Source: Rhodospirillaceae bacterium UBA6608
GTDB taxonomy: Bacteria; Pseudomonadota; Alphaproteobacteria; Rhodospirillales_A; Casp-alpha2
Direction of reading: 5' to 3'
Assembly (NCBI GenBank): GCA_002433335.1
Contig: DJHY01000239.1
Coordinates: forward strand, 1-35,585
Length of the DNA stretch: 35,585 nucleotides
Part shown: positions 15,591 through 25,146 of the stretch, one piece after another
Position numbering within the stretch: position 1 is the stretch's first letter
Layout: each line of letters begins with the position of its first letter
Program-made: the position numbers and the translations under genes
Notes under the pieces: model-generated
Told to the model about the DNA's origin: nothing
Seen by the model: only the letters and a program-made list of their open reading frames with translations
Database searches by the model: none

Positions 15591-16382
15591 ATGAGCGAAA
15601 TGTTCGATTTGACGGGCAAGGTCGCGCTGATCACCGGCTCGACCCGGGGAATCGGCAAGGCCATCGCCGAGGCCTATGCCCGCCAGGGCGCAAAGGTTGT
15701 GATCTCGTCGCGCAAGATCGAGGCCTGCGAAGACGTCGCCGCAGCCATCAACGAGGAAAATGCCGAAGCGCCCGGCGAAGCCATGGCCGTTGCCTGCAAC
15801 GTGTCCGACGCGGCACAGTTGAAACAACTGGTCGATACGGTGATCGACACCTGGGGGCGCATCGACGTTCTGGTCTGCAACGCGGCGGTAAACCCCTATC
15901 ACGGCCCGATGGCGGAAATCGACGACGGCGCTTGGGAAAAGGTTCTGCAGGTCAACGTCACCAACGTGCTGAAGCTGTGCAACATGGTCATGCCCGACAT
16001 GGCCAAGCGCAGGGACGGTTCGGTCATTCTGATCTCGTCGGTCGGTGGGCTGAAGGGCTCGATGAACCTGGGCGCCTATGCCGTGTCCAAGGCCGCGGAT
16101 ATGCAGCTCGCCCGCAACCTGGCGGTTGAATGGGGCCCGCACAACATTCGCGCCAACGCGATCGCGCCGGGTTTGATCAAGACCGATTTCGCCCGCGCCC
16201 TGTGGGAAAATCCGGAAGCCCGCGCCAAGGCTGAATCCGCCTACCCCCTGGGCCGCCTCGGCGATCCGGAGGACATCACCGGGACGGCAATCCTGCTGGC
16301 GTCGAAGCAAGGCAGCTTCATCACCGGTCAGACCATCGTCGTCGACGGTGGCGGTGTCGCCGCCGGCAACCGGTACAGCTAG
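15591..16382 (+). CDS. Short-chain dehydrogenase/reductase
   Basis: The 263 aa protein has the classical SDR fold: the nucleotide motif TGSTRGIG (about 16-23), VLVCNAAVNP (an NAAV variant of NNAG), and catalytic Ser-Tyr-Lys in LISSVGG and GAYAVSK. The C-terminal signature is IVVDGGGVAAG. An Arg after the second strand (SSRK) favours NADP(H). The start is behind AAAAGGAGACATTC. It oxidises or reduces an alcohol/ketone, but the substrate cannot be read from the sequence. It is separated from the PLC-like gene by only 9 bases and may be in one unit with it. Confidence 0.94.
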   Translation: MSEMFDLTGKVALITGSTRGIGKAIAEAYARQGAKVVISSRKIEACEDVAAAINEENAEAPGEAMAVACNVSDAAQLKQLVDTVIDTWGRIDVLVCNAAVNPYHGPMAEIDDGAWEKVLQVNVTNVLKLCNMVMPDMAKRRDGSVILISSVGGLKGSMNLGAYAVSKAADMQLARNLAVEWGPHNIRANAIAPGLIKTDFARALWENPEARAKAESAYPLGRLGDPEDITGTAILLASKQGSFITGQTIVVDGGGVAAGNRYS

Positions 16383-16391
16383 TCGCCGGAC

Positions 16392-17225
16392 ATGCGGGCA
16401 CCTCGCGCCCTGATCATCGCGATCCTGGCCACTGCCTTATCGGCGGTGGCCGGAAGCGCCGACGCATGGAAAAACGGCCCCCCGAACAACAAGGTCACCA
16501 ACAGCGCCGCCGATTGCATCTCTCCGCCCTATGCCACGCATGACTGGATCGCGGATCAGGCGATGCTGTTATTGCCGCGCGAGGCCAGGGCCTGGATGGC
16601 CCCATTTCGCAATCTGGTTCTGATCGGCACCGAAGCACCGGACTATGCCGACATTCGCCAAAAGTGCGGCATCCCGAACAGCGGGTACAACGACACCGGC
16701 AAAGGCCGCCACGACCTGCGATTCGACGATTTCGGGAACGTCACCTACGACAACCCGGCCATGCGCGCGGGCCAAGAGTACGGCAAAGCAATCGCGGCCT
16801 TTCGCGATGGGCGGGCGGACTACGCCGCCTTTTACCTGGGCGCCGCGATGCATTACATCGGCGACATGTCGCAGTACGGCCATACCGTAAAGGGCGAAAC
16901 CCATCACCACGATTTCGAGGCCTGGGTCGCGACCCTGACCCCGGCGGCAAAGGGTAGCCTGTTCGAAAGGTTCATTTTCCCGGACGGCAAGCTCGAGCCG
17001 CGCACCGCCTACGATGCCGTGGTGCGGACCGGGCGCTTCACCTGGGAGGGTCGCGCACCGGTGATGTCACCAGCCGACATGGACAATCGATACGACGGGA
17101 TCGCGTCGATCAACGATGCGGCGTTCATCGAAAGCATCGGGCATTGCCTGAACAAAGCCGCCAACGAAGCAGCGGGCATGCTGTTCGGGTTTTACGAAAC
17201 GGTCGTAAAGACGACGCCCCCATAA
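16392..17225 (+). CDS. Zinc-dependent phospholipase C / S1-P1 nuclease-like enzyme
   Basis: The 277 aa exported enzyme has a signal peptide of 25 residues that should be cleaved after ADA, exposing Trp26 at the new N-terminus. In phospholipase C and P1 nuclease this Trp binds zinc through its amino group. The other ligands are readable: His50 (THDW), Asp84 (EAPD), His107 (GRHDL), His154 and Asp158 (MHYIGD), His164 (YGHT), then His172 and Glu176 (HHHDFE). The full three-zinc set appears present. Likely substrates are phosphoesters such as phospholipids or nucleic acids. It follows the SDR gene by 9 bases, and converges with rhlE 24 bases later. Confidence 0.87.
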   Translation: MRAPRALIIAILATALSAVAGSADAWKNGPPNNKVTNSAADCISPPYATHDWIADQAMLLLPREARAWMAPFRNLVLIGTEAPDYADIRQKCGIPNSGYNDTGKGRHDLRFDDFGNVTYDNPAMRAGQEYGKAIAAFRDGRADYAAFYLGAAMHYIGDMSQYGHTVKGETHHHDFEAWVATLTPAAKGSLFERFIFPDGKLEPRTAYDAVVRTGRFTWEGRAPVMSPADMDNRYDGIASINDAAFIESIGHCLNKAANEAAGMLFGFYETVVKTTPP

Positions 17226-17249
17226 GCCATCGCTTCGGGGGCTCGTCGA

Positions 17250-18578
17250 TTAGGCCGCGATTCCTGCATCGCGCCGCGGGCCGCCCTTGCCTTTACGACG
17301 CGGGCGACCGCTACGGCCTCCCGCACCTTCCGGCCGAGGACCGCTTTTGCGGAAGCCGCCGCGCGGGCCGTTCCGCCCGCCCCGTCCTTTGCCGCCGCGG
17401 CCTTTGCCACCCGAGGGCGCTTCGGCCAGGTCCGCGATTTCCGAAGCGTGGTACGGATGCTCTTCGAACACCGGCACCGGCTGACGGATGCAGCGCTCGA
17501 TGTCCCGCAGACTGTCGCGTTCGTCATGGTCACAAAACGAAATCGCCATGCCGGACGCGCCGGCGCGGGCCGTACGCCCGATACGGTGAACGTAGCTTTC
17601 CGGATCGACCGGCAGGTCGAAGTTGATGACGTGGGTCACGCCATCGACATCGATGCCACGGGCCGCGATGTCGGTTGCGACCAGAGCACGGATTTCGCCG
17701 TCACGCAGGCCTTTCAGCGCCCGCTGACGGGCGTTCTGCGCCTTGTTGCCATGGATCGCATCGGCCTTAACACCATGCTGGTGCAGGTGCTTGGCGACAC
17801 GGTCGGCACCATGCTTGGTGCGGGTGAAGATCACCGCGCGTTCGATGTTATCGTCGTTCATCAACTCATTGAGAAGCGCACGCTTGTTGTCCTTGGCGAC
17901 AAACAGAACGCGCTGATCGATGCGTTCGACCGTGGTCGCTTCGGGCGTAACTTCGACCCGGACCGGATCGGTCAGCAGTTCGTCCGCCAGACCGGAGATC
18001 GTCTTCGGCATCGTAGCCGAAAACAGAACCGTCTGCCGGTCGGCCGGAACGGCTTTGGCGACCCGGCGAACGTCGCCGATGAAGCCCATGTCGAGCATGC
18101 GGTCGGCTTCGTCCAGGACGAAGACTTCGATCCCGTCCAGGATCAAGTGACGCTGTTCCATCAGGTCCAACATCCGCCCCGGCGTCGCGACCAGGATATG
18201 CGCGCCGCGCACCAAGCCGGTGATCTGCGGGCGTATCGAAGCGCCGCCGAACACCGCCTGCACGCGCAGGTGAAGGTGGCGACCGTAAACCTTGATGCTG
18301 TCGGCGATCTGCACGACCAGTTCGCGCGTCGGCGCCAGGATCAGGACGAAGGGCCGCTTGCTGCGCGATTTGCGCGGTTCGTTCGCGAACTGCTGCAGGA
18401 TCGGCAGGGCAAAGGCGGCCGTCTTACCGGTGCCCGTCTGGGCGATGCCCAACAGGTCACGCCCGTTCAGCAACGGCGGAATGGACTTTTCCTGAATAGG
18501 AGTGGGATTGGCATAGCCCTCTTCGGACAATGCGCGAACAAGCTGCTGGGCTAGATTCAGCCCGCTAAAATCAGTCAT
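17250..18578 (-). CDS. rhlE: DEAD-box RNA helicase RhlE
   Basis: The 442 aa ATP-dependent RNA helicase remodels structured RNA in the cytoplasm, often in cold or ribosome contexts. Motif order is clear: Q motif (TPIQEKSIP), I (AQTGTGKT), Ia (APTRELVVQ), II (VLDEADRMLDMGF), III (SATMP), IV-V (DIAARGIDVDGV) and VI (HRIGRTARAG). The VLDEADRMLDMGF segment is typical of RhlE. After about residue 380 the tail is basic and Gly/Arg-rich (GGKGRGGKGRGGRNGP), a usual RNA-binding extension. The 275 bases upstream to 18853 hold no gene and probably include a leader. The start is 18578; its ribosome site is weak. Confidence 0.94.
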   Translation of the reverse strand: MTDFSGLNLAQQLVRALSEEGYANPTPIQEKSIPPLLNGRDLLGIAQTGTGKTAAFALPILQQFANEPRKSRSKRPFVLILAPTRELVVQIADSIKVYGRHLHLRVQAVFGGASIRPQITGLVRGAHILVATPGRMLDLMEQRHLILDGIEVFVLDEADRMLDMGFIGDVRRVAKAVPADRQTVLFSATMPKTISGLADELLTDPVRVEVTPEATTVERIDQRVLFVAKDNKRALLNELMNDDNIERAVIFTRTKHGADRVAKHLHQHGVKADAIHGNKAQNARQRALKGLRDGEIRALVATDIAARGIDVDGVTHVINFDLPVDPESYVHRIGRTARAGASGMAISFCDHDERDSLRDIERCIRQPVPVFEEHPYHASEIADLAEAPSGGKGRGGKGRGGRNGPRGGFRKSGPRPEGAGGRSGRPRRKGKGGPRRDAGIAA

Positions 18579-18853
18579 TTAAATTCGTTCTTTCGCGATC
18601 AAACTTTATCCTCCGCGCCCCACTGATCGTTACGGGGTTGCGGATCGCCGGCATTGTGCAAGCATTTGTCGGCGGCTTCCCGGTTCAGGAAGTCCTCGCC
18701 TCACGAAACGCCCGCATTGTCGGTTAGGATAGTAAACCGGACCGACGCATCGGCCTCGGCAAGCGATCGAAGATCGACTTGGATGGGAGTATCGCTGGGC
18801 ACACAAGGCGCTTTCAGCGCGGGAAAGTCAAGAAAGATTATTGCGGCGCAACA

Positions 18854-19516
18854 TTAGGAACCCAAAACCCGCCGCTTCATTTCCGCGACGGCGGCATGCG
18901 GGCTGGTCAAGATCGGCAGGCCCGTGCGCTCTTTGATTTCCGCTGCCAGGGGCGCCATTGAAAATTGCGCCAGGACGATACAGCCGCAGTCCTTCAGGTT
19001 CGGCGCGGCTTCGACCACCGCGCGGTCGTGGGCGTCTCGCCGCCCGGCCCCCAGGTCCGCCCAGGCCCCTTCGACCAGCCAGGGTTCGACGGTCAGATCG
19101 ACGCCCCGCTTATCGGCCAGGGCTTCCATATCGGCCTTCATATCCGGCAACGTCTGGGGGTGGGTCGCCAACAAGCCGACCTGACCGCCCTGCTCCAACG
19201 CCGCATCCAAAATCGCTTCGTTGGGCTTCATCACCGGCACGTCGCTTTCAGAAGCGATCCGGTCGATGATCGCGCCGAAGGCGGAACAGGTGAACAGAAT
19301 ACCGTCCGGCTTTCGCGCCTTGGCATAGGCCGTCAGATTGAGAAACCGCTCGGTCAGGGGATCGGTGATCTTGCCGCCCGCCGCCGCCAAATCCATGGTC
19401 AGACTTTCGTCCAACAGGGTCCAATAAGAGGCATCGGACCACAGGTCCTTGAATGCGGTTTCAACCGGGGCGATGGCTTCGCGCGTAGCGTGAATAAGGG
19501 CGATCTGTTTTGTCAT
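18854..19516 (-). CDS. Aspartate/glutamate racemase superfamily protein
   Basis: The 220 aa protein has the PF01177-like fold: an opening QIALIHATREAIAPV, the nucleophile region FTCSAFGAIID with a Cys near 77, and a second half with VLAQFSMAPLA. In true racemases a second Cys sits in the second half; here that position reads AQFSM, so two-base racemisation is doubtful and a related isomerase, lyase or decarboxylase is possible. The start at 19516 lies behind GAGGCGGGG; a longer frame from 19576 adds an atypical N-terminus. It is divergent from the MHYT kinase. Confidence 0.85.
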   Translation of the reverse strand: MTKQIALIHATREAIAPVETAFKDLWSDASYWTLLDESLTMDLAAAGGKITDPLTERFLNLTAYAKARKPDGILFTCSAFGAIIDRIASESDVPVMKPNEAILDAALEQGGQVGLLATHPQTLPDMKADMEALADKRGVDLTVEPWLVEGAWADLGAGRRDAHDRAVVEAAPNLKDCGCIVLAQFSMAPLAAEIKERTGLPILTSPHAAVAEMKRRVLGS

Positions 19517-19708
19517 CCCCGCCTCATACGCGGGAAAGCGCCCCCATTGCAATCCCCAGGGAACGCCCGAGGGCAATCCCCCGCCGACTGCAAATTACAC
19601 TGACCTATTGTAATCGGTCTCATTTATGGCACGATCAATCCGGGTTTGAACCAATTGGGGTTGGAGATTGCCCGTGTTTTTTTCCGCCGCAGCGTTCTTG
19701 CGGCGCGT

Positions 19709-19724
19709 TGGCACGTGGATTGCT
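19709..19724 (+). promoter_or_regulatory. Sigma-54 (RpoN) promoter for the MHYT kinase
   Basis: TGGCAC (19709-19714), five bases, then TTGCT (19720-19724) match the -24/-12 consensus exactly, including the G after TGGCAC. The GG and GC lie 12 bp apart. Transcription should begin near 19735, which rules out any start codon before that and supports the ATG at 19815. The site is intergenic. Confidence 0.75.
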
Positions 19725-19814
19725 TCAACCGCAGTAAAGTCGCCCCCGGCATCGATCCCAATAAGGGTCCCGTTCGGGGGTAAACGTGTTGACCGGCAAT
19801 CCGGATGCGTATGC

Positions 19815-21788
19815 ATGTGGCCTTTTGATATTGATCTGAAATCATTTTTCGCGATCGACATCGATCCGAAGACGATTCTGCCGTCTTCGCATGATCCCGT
19901 GCTGGTGCTGCTTTCCTTCTTCGTTGCCGTACTTGCCGGATTTGCCTTCGTCCATTTGCTGCATCGAATTGCAGAACGAGAATCTTCACCCTCCCGCCAC
20001 ATCTGGATGGCGGGTGGCGCTTTGATCATGGGCCTGGGCATCTGGGCCATGCATTTCATCGGCATGCAGGCCTATGAACTTCCGATCCTGGTCACATTCG
20101 ATCCGTGGATCACCTTGATCTCCGCGATCCCCGCCGTTCTTGCCAGCGCCTGGAACCTGCAGATCGTGGCGCGGGCCCACGTCAGCCGCACCCGGCTGGT
20201 GATCGGTGGCGTCGTCCTTGGCGGCGGGATCGGCCTGATGCACTACACCGGCATGGCCGCCGTTCATTTTGACGCGTTCATCCGGTACGACCCGGCGCTG
20301 TTCGCCTTGTCACTGGTCGTCGCCATTGCACTGGCGATGGGGGCACTTTGGGTGGCGTTCAAGACGTCGCGCCGCACGGCGGCCCGGTCGCTGACCGGCG
20401 AAGGCTTAGCCGCGATCCTGATCGGCTCGGCTGTCGCGGGGATGCACTATACCGCGATGAGTTCCACCGTCTGCCTGGCTCAAACAAGCAACGCACTGCC
20501 GCTGCGCGACCTGGGCCCGGGCATCCTGGCCGGCGCGACCGCGATTGTCGCGTCGTTGATCCTGATCGCTGGGATCGCTGCGGTCGTGTTCGACCGGCGC
20601 CTGTCGAAAGAAATCTTCCAGCGCGAAGAAGCCGTCAATCAGGCCCAAGTCACCGAAGCGCGCCTTCGCTTGATCATGGATAACGTCGCGGATGCGGTTA
20701 TCACCCTGGATTCCAGCGGCAGAATCGAAACCTGCAACGCGGCGGCGGAGAAAATTTTCGGGCGCAAATCGGATGACATCATCGGGCGGCCCTTGACCGC
20801 CTTTATCTCCGAAACGGAAAGCGCCGTCGGCAAACGCAAATTGATGCGCTACCTGTTGGATCCCAGCACCCGCAATCCCAACGGCGAGGGCTTCGAAGTC
20901 GTCGGCCGTCGCGAAGACGGCTCGATGGTATTTCTCGAAGCCGTGTTGTCCGAGGTGCGGGAGAATGGTCGCACGGTGTTGATCGCCGCCCTTCGAGATA
21001 TTACCGAGCGGATGGTCGCGGCCCTGGCCCTGGCCCAAGCCAAGGAAGAGGCCGAGAACGCCAACCACGCGAAATCCGAGTTCATTTCCCACATGAGCCA
21101 TGAGTTACGCACGCCGCTGAATGCGGTCATCGGCCTGTCCGAAGTATTGTTGGAAATGAAGGAAATGCGGGAGGACCCGGCGCGCCTCCAGGAATACCTG
21201 GGCGACATCCGCAACAGCGGCACGCATTTGCTGGAACTCGTCAACGAGATCCTGGACGTGTCGGTCATGGAGTCCGGCTCCCGCACCTTGCAGACCGAAG
21301 TCTTCGACGCGGTCGAGGAAGTGGAGGAAATCCTCCGTCCGCTGCGTGCGACCTTGCGGGCGACCAAGCCGCGTCTTTCGGTCTCGACCGACAACGGCCC
21401 CGTCCTGGTGACCGCCGACCGACAGTCGTTCCGCCAGATCGTCCTGAATCTGACGAACAATTCGATCCTTCACGGCGGCAGCGACGTACAGGTCGAAATT
21501 CGGGTGGAACAGGATACGTCGGGCGAGTTCGCCCGGATCATGGTCGCCGACAACGGCCCGGGAATCCCCGCCGAGTTGATGAAGGTCATCGGCCAGCCGT
21601 TCCCGCAGGCGCAGACGCCGTATGAATACACCCTGCAGGAAGCAACGACCGCGCGCGGCGCGGGCCTGGGCCTATATATCGTCAATCGCCTGATCGAATT
21701 GAACGGCGGCAGGTTCTCGTTGGAGAGCACGCCCGGCCTAGGCACCGTGGCGACGACGCTGTGGCCGAAGACCGCCAGCGCCGCCTAA
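19815..21788 (+). CDS. MHYT-PAS hybrid sensor histidine kinase
   Basis: The 657 aa protein is a membrane sensor kinase. The N-terminal MHYT sensor has seven membrane segments and three signature motifs: MHFIGM (His80), MHYTGM (His143) and MHYTAM (His211), proposed to bind a metal and sense gas or redox state. A PAS domain follows (about 280-400, opening LRLIMDNVADAVITLD), then HisKA with the phosphoacceptor His429 (SHMSHELRTPLN) and an HATPase with N box (NLTNNSILHGG), DNGPGIP and GAGLGLYIV. No receiver domain is attached. The ATG at 19815 is chosen because the sigma-54 promoter starts transcription inside the longer frame from 19668. The cognate regulator is unknown. Confidence 0.92.
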   Translation: MWPFDIDLKSFFAIDIDPKTILPSSHDPVLVLLSFFVAVLAGFAFVHLLHRIAERESSPSRHIWMAGGALIMGLGIWAMHFIGMQAYELPILVTFDPWITLISAIPAVLASAWNLQIVARAHVSRTRLVIGGVVLGGGIGLMHYTGMAAVHFDAFIRYDPALFALSLVVAIALAMGALWVAFKTSRRTAARSLTGEGLAAILIGSAVAGMHYTAMSSTVCLAQTSNALPLRDLGPGILAGATAIVASLILIAGIAAVVFDRRLSKEIFQREEAVNQAQVTEARLRLIMDNVADAVITLDSSGRIETCNAAAEKIFGRKSDDIIGRPLTAFISETESAVGKRKLMRYLLDPSTRNPNGEGFEVVGRREDGSMVFLEAVLSEVRENGRTVLIAALRDITERMVAALALAQAKEEAENANHAKSEFISHMSHELRTPLNAVIGLSEVLLEMKEMREDPARLQEYLGDIRNSGTHLLELVNEILDVSVMESGSRTLQTEVFDAVEEVEEILRPLRATLRATKPRLSVSTDNGPVLVTADRQSFRQIVLNLTNNSILHGGSDVQVEIRVEQDTSGEFARIMVADNGPGIPAELMKVIGQPFPQAQTPYEYTLQEATTARGAGLGLYIVNRLIELNGGRFSLESTPGLGTVATTLWPKTASAA

Positions 21789-21801
21789 CCCCGGAATTTC
21801 G

Positions 21802-22983
21802 TCAGCAGACCTCGAACAGGCCCGCCGCACCCATGCCGCCACCGATGCACATGGTGACGACGACGTTCTTGGCGCCCCGGCGCTTGCCTTCGATCAGGAT
21901 ATGACCGGTCAGGCGCGCGCCCGTCATGCCGAACGGGTGGCCGACGGAAATGCCGCCGCCGTTGACGTTCAGCAGTTCCTGCGGAATGCCCAGTTTGTCG
22001 CGGCAGTACAGCACCTGCGAGGCGAAGGCTTCGTTCAGTTCCCAAAGATCGATGTCGTCCATCTTCAGGCCCTGGCGCTCCAACAGGCGCGGGATCGCGA
22101 ACACCGGACCAATGCCCATTTCATCAGGCTCGCAACCGGCGATGGCCAGGCCCTTGAAGATACCCAGGGGCTGCAGACCACGGCGCTCGGCCTCTTTCTC
22201 GGACATCACGACACAGGCCGAGGCCCCGTCGGACAACTGCGAAGCATTGCCCGCAGTCACGAACTTGTCCGGGCCCATCACCGGCTGTAGGCCGTTCAGG
22301 GCTTCCAGCGTGGTCGATGGACGGTTGCCTTCGTCCTTGGTCAGGGTCACTTCCTTTTCCGTGACCTCGCCCGTTTCCTTGTTCTTGACCAGCATCTTCG
22401 ACGGCAGCGGCACGATTTCGTCGTCGAACAACCCGGCTTCCTGGGCGCGGGCGGTGCGCATCTGGCTTTCGAACGCAAATTCGTCCTGGGCCTCGCGGGT
22501 GACGCCATAACGCTCGGCGACGTTGTCGGCCGTGTTGATCATCGGAATCCACATGTCCGGCTTGTGTTCCCACAGCCATTCTTCCTTGACCTCGTTGGCC
22601 ATGGCGTTGTCGCGGACCAGGCTGATGCTTTCCAGGCCACCGCCGACGGCGACCGGAACGCCGTCCAGCACCACGCGGTTGGCGGCAACGGCAATGGCCT
22701 GCAGGCCCGACGAGCACAGGCGGTTGATGGTCGTGCCGCCCGTGGTCACGGGCAGACCGGCGCGGATCACCGACATACGGGCGATGTTCTTACCGGTGGC
22801 GCCTTCGGGCATGCCGCAGCCCAGGATCACGTCTTCGACCTCGGCCGGGTCGATCCCGGCGCGCTCGACCGCGTGTTTGATGACATGGCCGCCCAGGGTC
22901 GCCCCATGGGTGTTGTTGAAGGCACCGCGACCGGCTTTGCCGATCGGCGTGCGGGCGGTGGAAACGATAACGGCGCGTTGCAT
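21802..22983 (-). CDS. Acetyl-CoA C-acyltransferase (thiolase)
   Basis: The 393 aa enzyme cleaves 3-ketoacyl-CoA with CoA to acetyl-CoA and a shortened acyl-CoA, or runs in reverse. Catalytic residues are seen in NRLCSSGLQ (nucleophile Cys), [10 protein letters not shown] (His) and the second Cys in TMCIGGGMG. It is the last gene of a minus-strand unit; the start at 22983 lies behind AAGGAAC, 25 bases after the stop of the FadB-like gene. A longer frame to 23178 only reads into the upstream gene. Pairing with FadB makes it the thiolase of a beta-oxidation complex (FadA-like). Confidence 0.95.
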   Translation of the reverse strand: MQRAVIVSTARTPIGKAGRGAFNNTHGATLGGHVIKHAVERAGIDPAEVEDVILGCGMPEGATGKNIARMSVIRAGLPVTTGGTTINRLCSSGLQAIAVAANRVVLDGVPVAVGGGLESISLVRDNAMANEVKEEWLWEHKPDMWIPMINTADNVAERYGVTREAQDEFAFESQMRTARAQEAGLFDDEIVPLPSKMLVKNKETGEVTEKEVTLTKDEGNRPSTTLEALNGLQPVMGPDKFVTAGNASQLSDGASACVVMSEKEAERRGLQPLGIFKGLAIAGCEPDEMGIGPVFAIPRLLERQGLKMDDIDLWELNEAFASQVLYCRDKLGIPQELLNVNGGGISVGHPFGMTGARLTGHILIEGKRRGAKNVVVTMCIGGGMGAAGLFEVC

Positions 22984-23008
22984 TTTATTGTTCCTTTTTC
23001 TTAATGCC

Positions 23009-25108
23009 TTAGAGGTCGGCAAACTTGCCGCCCGAACGGGCGAGCTTTTCAAGAAGCGGCGCCGGTTCCAGCGCCGGGGAAGCAACCTTGGCCCAATGGG
23101 CCAGGCGTTCATAAACGTGGGCCACACCGACCTGATCGGCGTGGAACATCGGGCCGCCCTTGGCGACCGGGAAGCCATAACCGTTGATCCACACGATGTC
23201 GATATCCGACGCGCGCTGGGCCATGCCTTCGTCGAGGATTTTCGCGCCCTCGTTGATTAGGGCGTAGAAGCAGCGCTCGTGAATTTCCTGATCGGTGATC
23301 TCGCGGCGCTCGAAGCCCAGTTCGGTCGAGACTTCCTTGATGATCTCTTCAACCGCGGGATCGGGCAGCGGCTTGCGCGAACCTTCTTCGTACTTGTACC
23401 AGCCCATCATGTTCTTCTGGCCCTTGCGGCCTGCTTCGACCACACGGTCGGCGACCACCGGCCAGCGTTCGCCCGGCTGGATGAACTGCTTCTGGCGCTG
23501 ACGAACGAGATAGGACACGTCCAGACCGGCCAGGTCGCCCACGGCCATCGGGCCCATAGCGAACCCAAAGTCGAGAAACACCTTATCGACCTGCTGCGGC
23601 AGGGCACCTTCCTCGATCAGGAAATAGGCCTGACGGGTATAGCGGTGATACATGCGGTTGCCGACAAAGCCGTCGCAGTTGCCGACCAGAACCGGAATTT
23701 TGGCGATCCGCTTACCCAGGTCCATGACCGTGGCGATCACGTCCTTGGCCGTTTCCTTGCCGCGCACGTTTTCCAGCAATTTCATGACGTTGGCCGGGCT
23801 GAAGAAGTGCGTCCCGATCACGTCCTGCGGCCGCTTGGTCGCGGCGGCGATGGCGTCGACATCCAGAGTCGAGGTGTTGGAGGCCAGGATCGCACCCGGC
23901 TTCATCACCGCGTCCAGTTCGCCGAAGATCTTTCGCTTCAGGTCCATTTCCTCGAACACCGCCTCGATCACGATATCGGCGGGGCCCAGATCGGCATAGC
24001 TGGTCGTGCCGGAAATCATGCTCATCCGCTTGTCCATGGCGTCCTGGCTGAGGCGGCCCTTGGACACGGTCGCGGCATAGTTCTTTTCGACCTTGGCCAT
24101 CCCGGCCTTTAGCGCCTCTTCCGAGGTTTCCAGCACCTTGACCGGAATGCCCGCATTGGCGAAGCACATGGCGATACCGCCGCCCATGGTGCCGCACCCG
24201 ACGATGGCCGCGGTCTCGATCGGGCGCTTGGCGACGTCCTTGCCCACGTCCTTGACCTTGGCCGCTTCGCGTTCGGCGAAGAACAGATGACGCTGCGCCG
24301 CCGATTGCTCGGAATCGCGGCATTTGACGAAGATTTCGCGTTCCAGCTTCATCCCTTCGTCGAACGATTTGGTCGCCGCGATCTCGACGCAGTCGATGCA
24401 GGCCAGCGGCGCCAGCAGACCGCGCGACCGCTTTTCCCAGGTCTTGCGCGCCTCGGCAAACACTTCCGGGTCGGCGTCGGCGACCGGCAGGTCGCGCACC
24501 TTGCGAAGCTGGGCCCCGTCGGCGACCAGCTTGGCCGCATAGGCAACCGCGCCATCGGTCAGGTCTCCGTCGATCACCGCGTCCAGAATGCCCAGGTCCG
24601 CCGCCGCCTTGGCGGCGACCGGATCGCCGGACAGGATGACCTTCAATGCCCGCTTGGCGCCGATGATACGCGGCAAGCGCTGCGTCCCGCCCGAGCCGGG
24701 AACGATGCCCAGCTTGACTTCGGGCAGGCCCAGATTGGCCGTGGCGTCGCCGACGCGGTAATGGCTGCTCAGCGCCAACTCGCAGCCGCCGCCGAAGGCC
24801 GTGGCATGGATCGCCGCGACGACGATCTTGGGAAAGTCTTCAATCCGCGCGCAGACCTCGCGCAGGGCCGGGTCGGCCACCGGCTTGCCGAATTCCCGAA
24901 TGTCCGCACCGCCGGAAAAGCACCGCCCCCCGCCGCGCAGAACGACCGCGTCAACGTTGTCATCGGCGGCGGCCTGATCCAGGGCCGCGACGATACCGGC
25001 GCGCACGGCATGGCCCAGGGCGTTTACCGGCGGGCTGTCCATGGTGATGACGGCGATGCGATCCCGGACTTCCAGGGACACGGGGTTTTCAGTCTGCTCT
25101 GCGGACAT
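23009..25108 (-). CDS. FadB/FadJ-like 3-hydroxyacyl-CoA dehydrogenase and enoyl-CoA hydratase
   Basis: The 699 aa fusion performs two steps of beta-oxidation. The N-terminal crotonase domain (1-190) has the oxyanion/catalytic region [16 protein letters not shown] and [20 protein letters not shown], with both catalytic Glu residues. The 3HCDH NAD-binding domain (about 295-475) has [20 protein letters not shown], and C-terminal domains follow (about 475-570 and 605-699). The size is near E. coli FadB (729 aa). The ribosome site is AAAAGGAAAGAAAG. It lies between the TPP enzyme and thiolase in a tight unit (38 and 25 base gaps). Confidence 0.95.
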   Translation of the reverse strand: MSAEQTENPVSLEVRDRIAVITMDSPPVNALGHAVRAGIVAALDQAAADDNVDAVVLRGGGRCFSGGADIREFGKPVADPALREVCARIEDFPKIVVAAIHATAFGGGCELALSSHYRVGDATANLGLPEVKLGIVPGSGGTQRLPRIIGAKRALKVILSGDPVAAKAAADLGILDAVIDGDLTDGAVAYAAKLVADGAQLRKVRDLPVADADPEVFAEARKTWEKRSRGLLAPLACIDCVEIAATKSFDEGMKLEREIFVKCRDSEQSAAQRHLFFAEREAAKVKDVGKDVAKRPIETAAIVGCGTMGGGIAMCFANAGIPVKVLETSEEALKAGMAKVEKNYAATVSKGRLSQDAMDKRMSMISGTTSYADLGPADIVIEAVFEEMDLKRKIFGELDAVMKPGAILASNTSTLDVDAIAAATKRPQDVIGTHFFSPANVMKLLENVRGKETAKDVIATVMDLGKRIAKIPVLVGNCDGFVGNRMYHRYTRQAYFLIEEGALPQQVDKVFLDFGFAMGPMAVGDLAGLDVSYLVRQRQKQFIQPGERWPVVADRVVEAGRKGQKNMMGWYKYEEGSRKPLPDPAVEEIIKEVSTELGFERREITDQEIHERCFYALINEGAKILDEGMAQRASDIDIVWINGYGFPVAKGGPMFHADQVGVAHVYERLAHWAKVASPALEPAPLLEKLARSGGKFADL

Positions 25109-25146
25109 GATCTTTCTTTCCTTTTGCTTTTGCGGACGCGGGCCGA

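Noticed and set aside
17058..17072. GGTGATGTCACC palindrome resembling a regulatory site.
   Set aside because: It lies inside the coding region of the phospholipase-like gene and is best explained by codon use.
18579..18853. Short reading frame (67 codons from 18654) in the gap between rhlE and the racemase gene.
   Set aside because: No ribosome site, no family resemblance and ordinary composition; the gap is more likely the rhlE leader and promoter.
19668..19814. N-terminal extension of the MHYT kinase from TTG 19668.
   Set aside because: It contains the sigma-54 promoter; transcription starts inside it, and the residues do not resemble MHYT N-termini.
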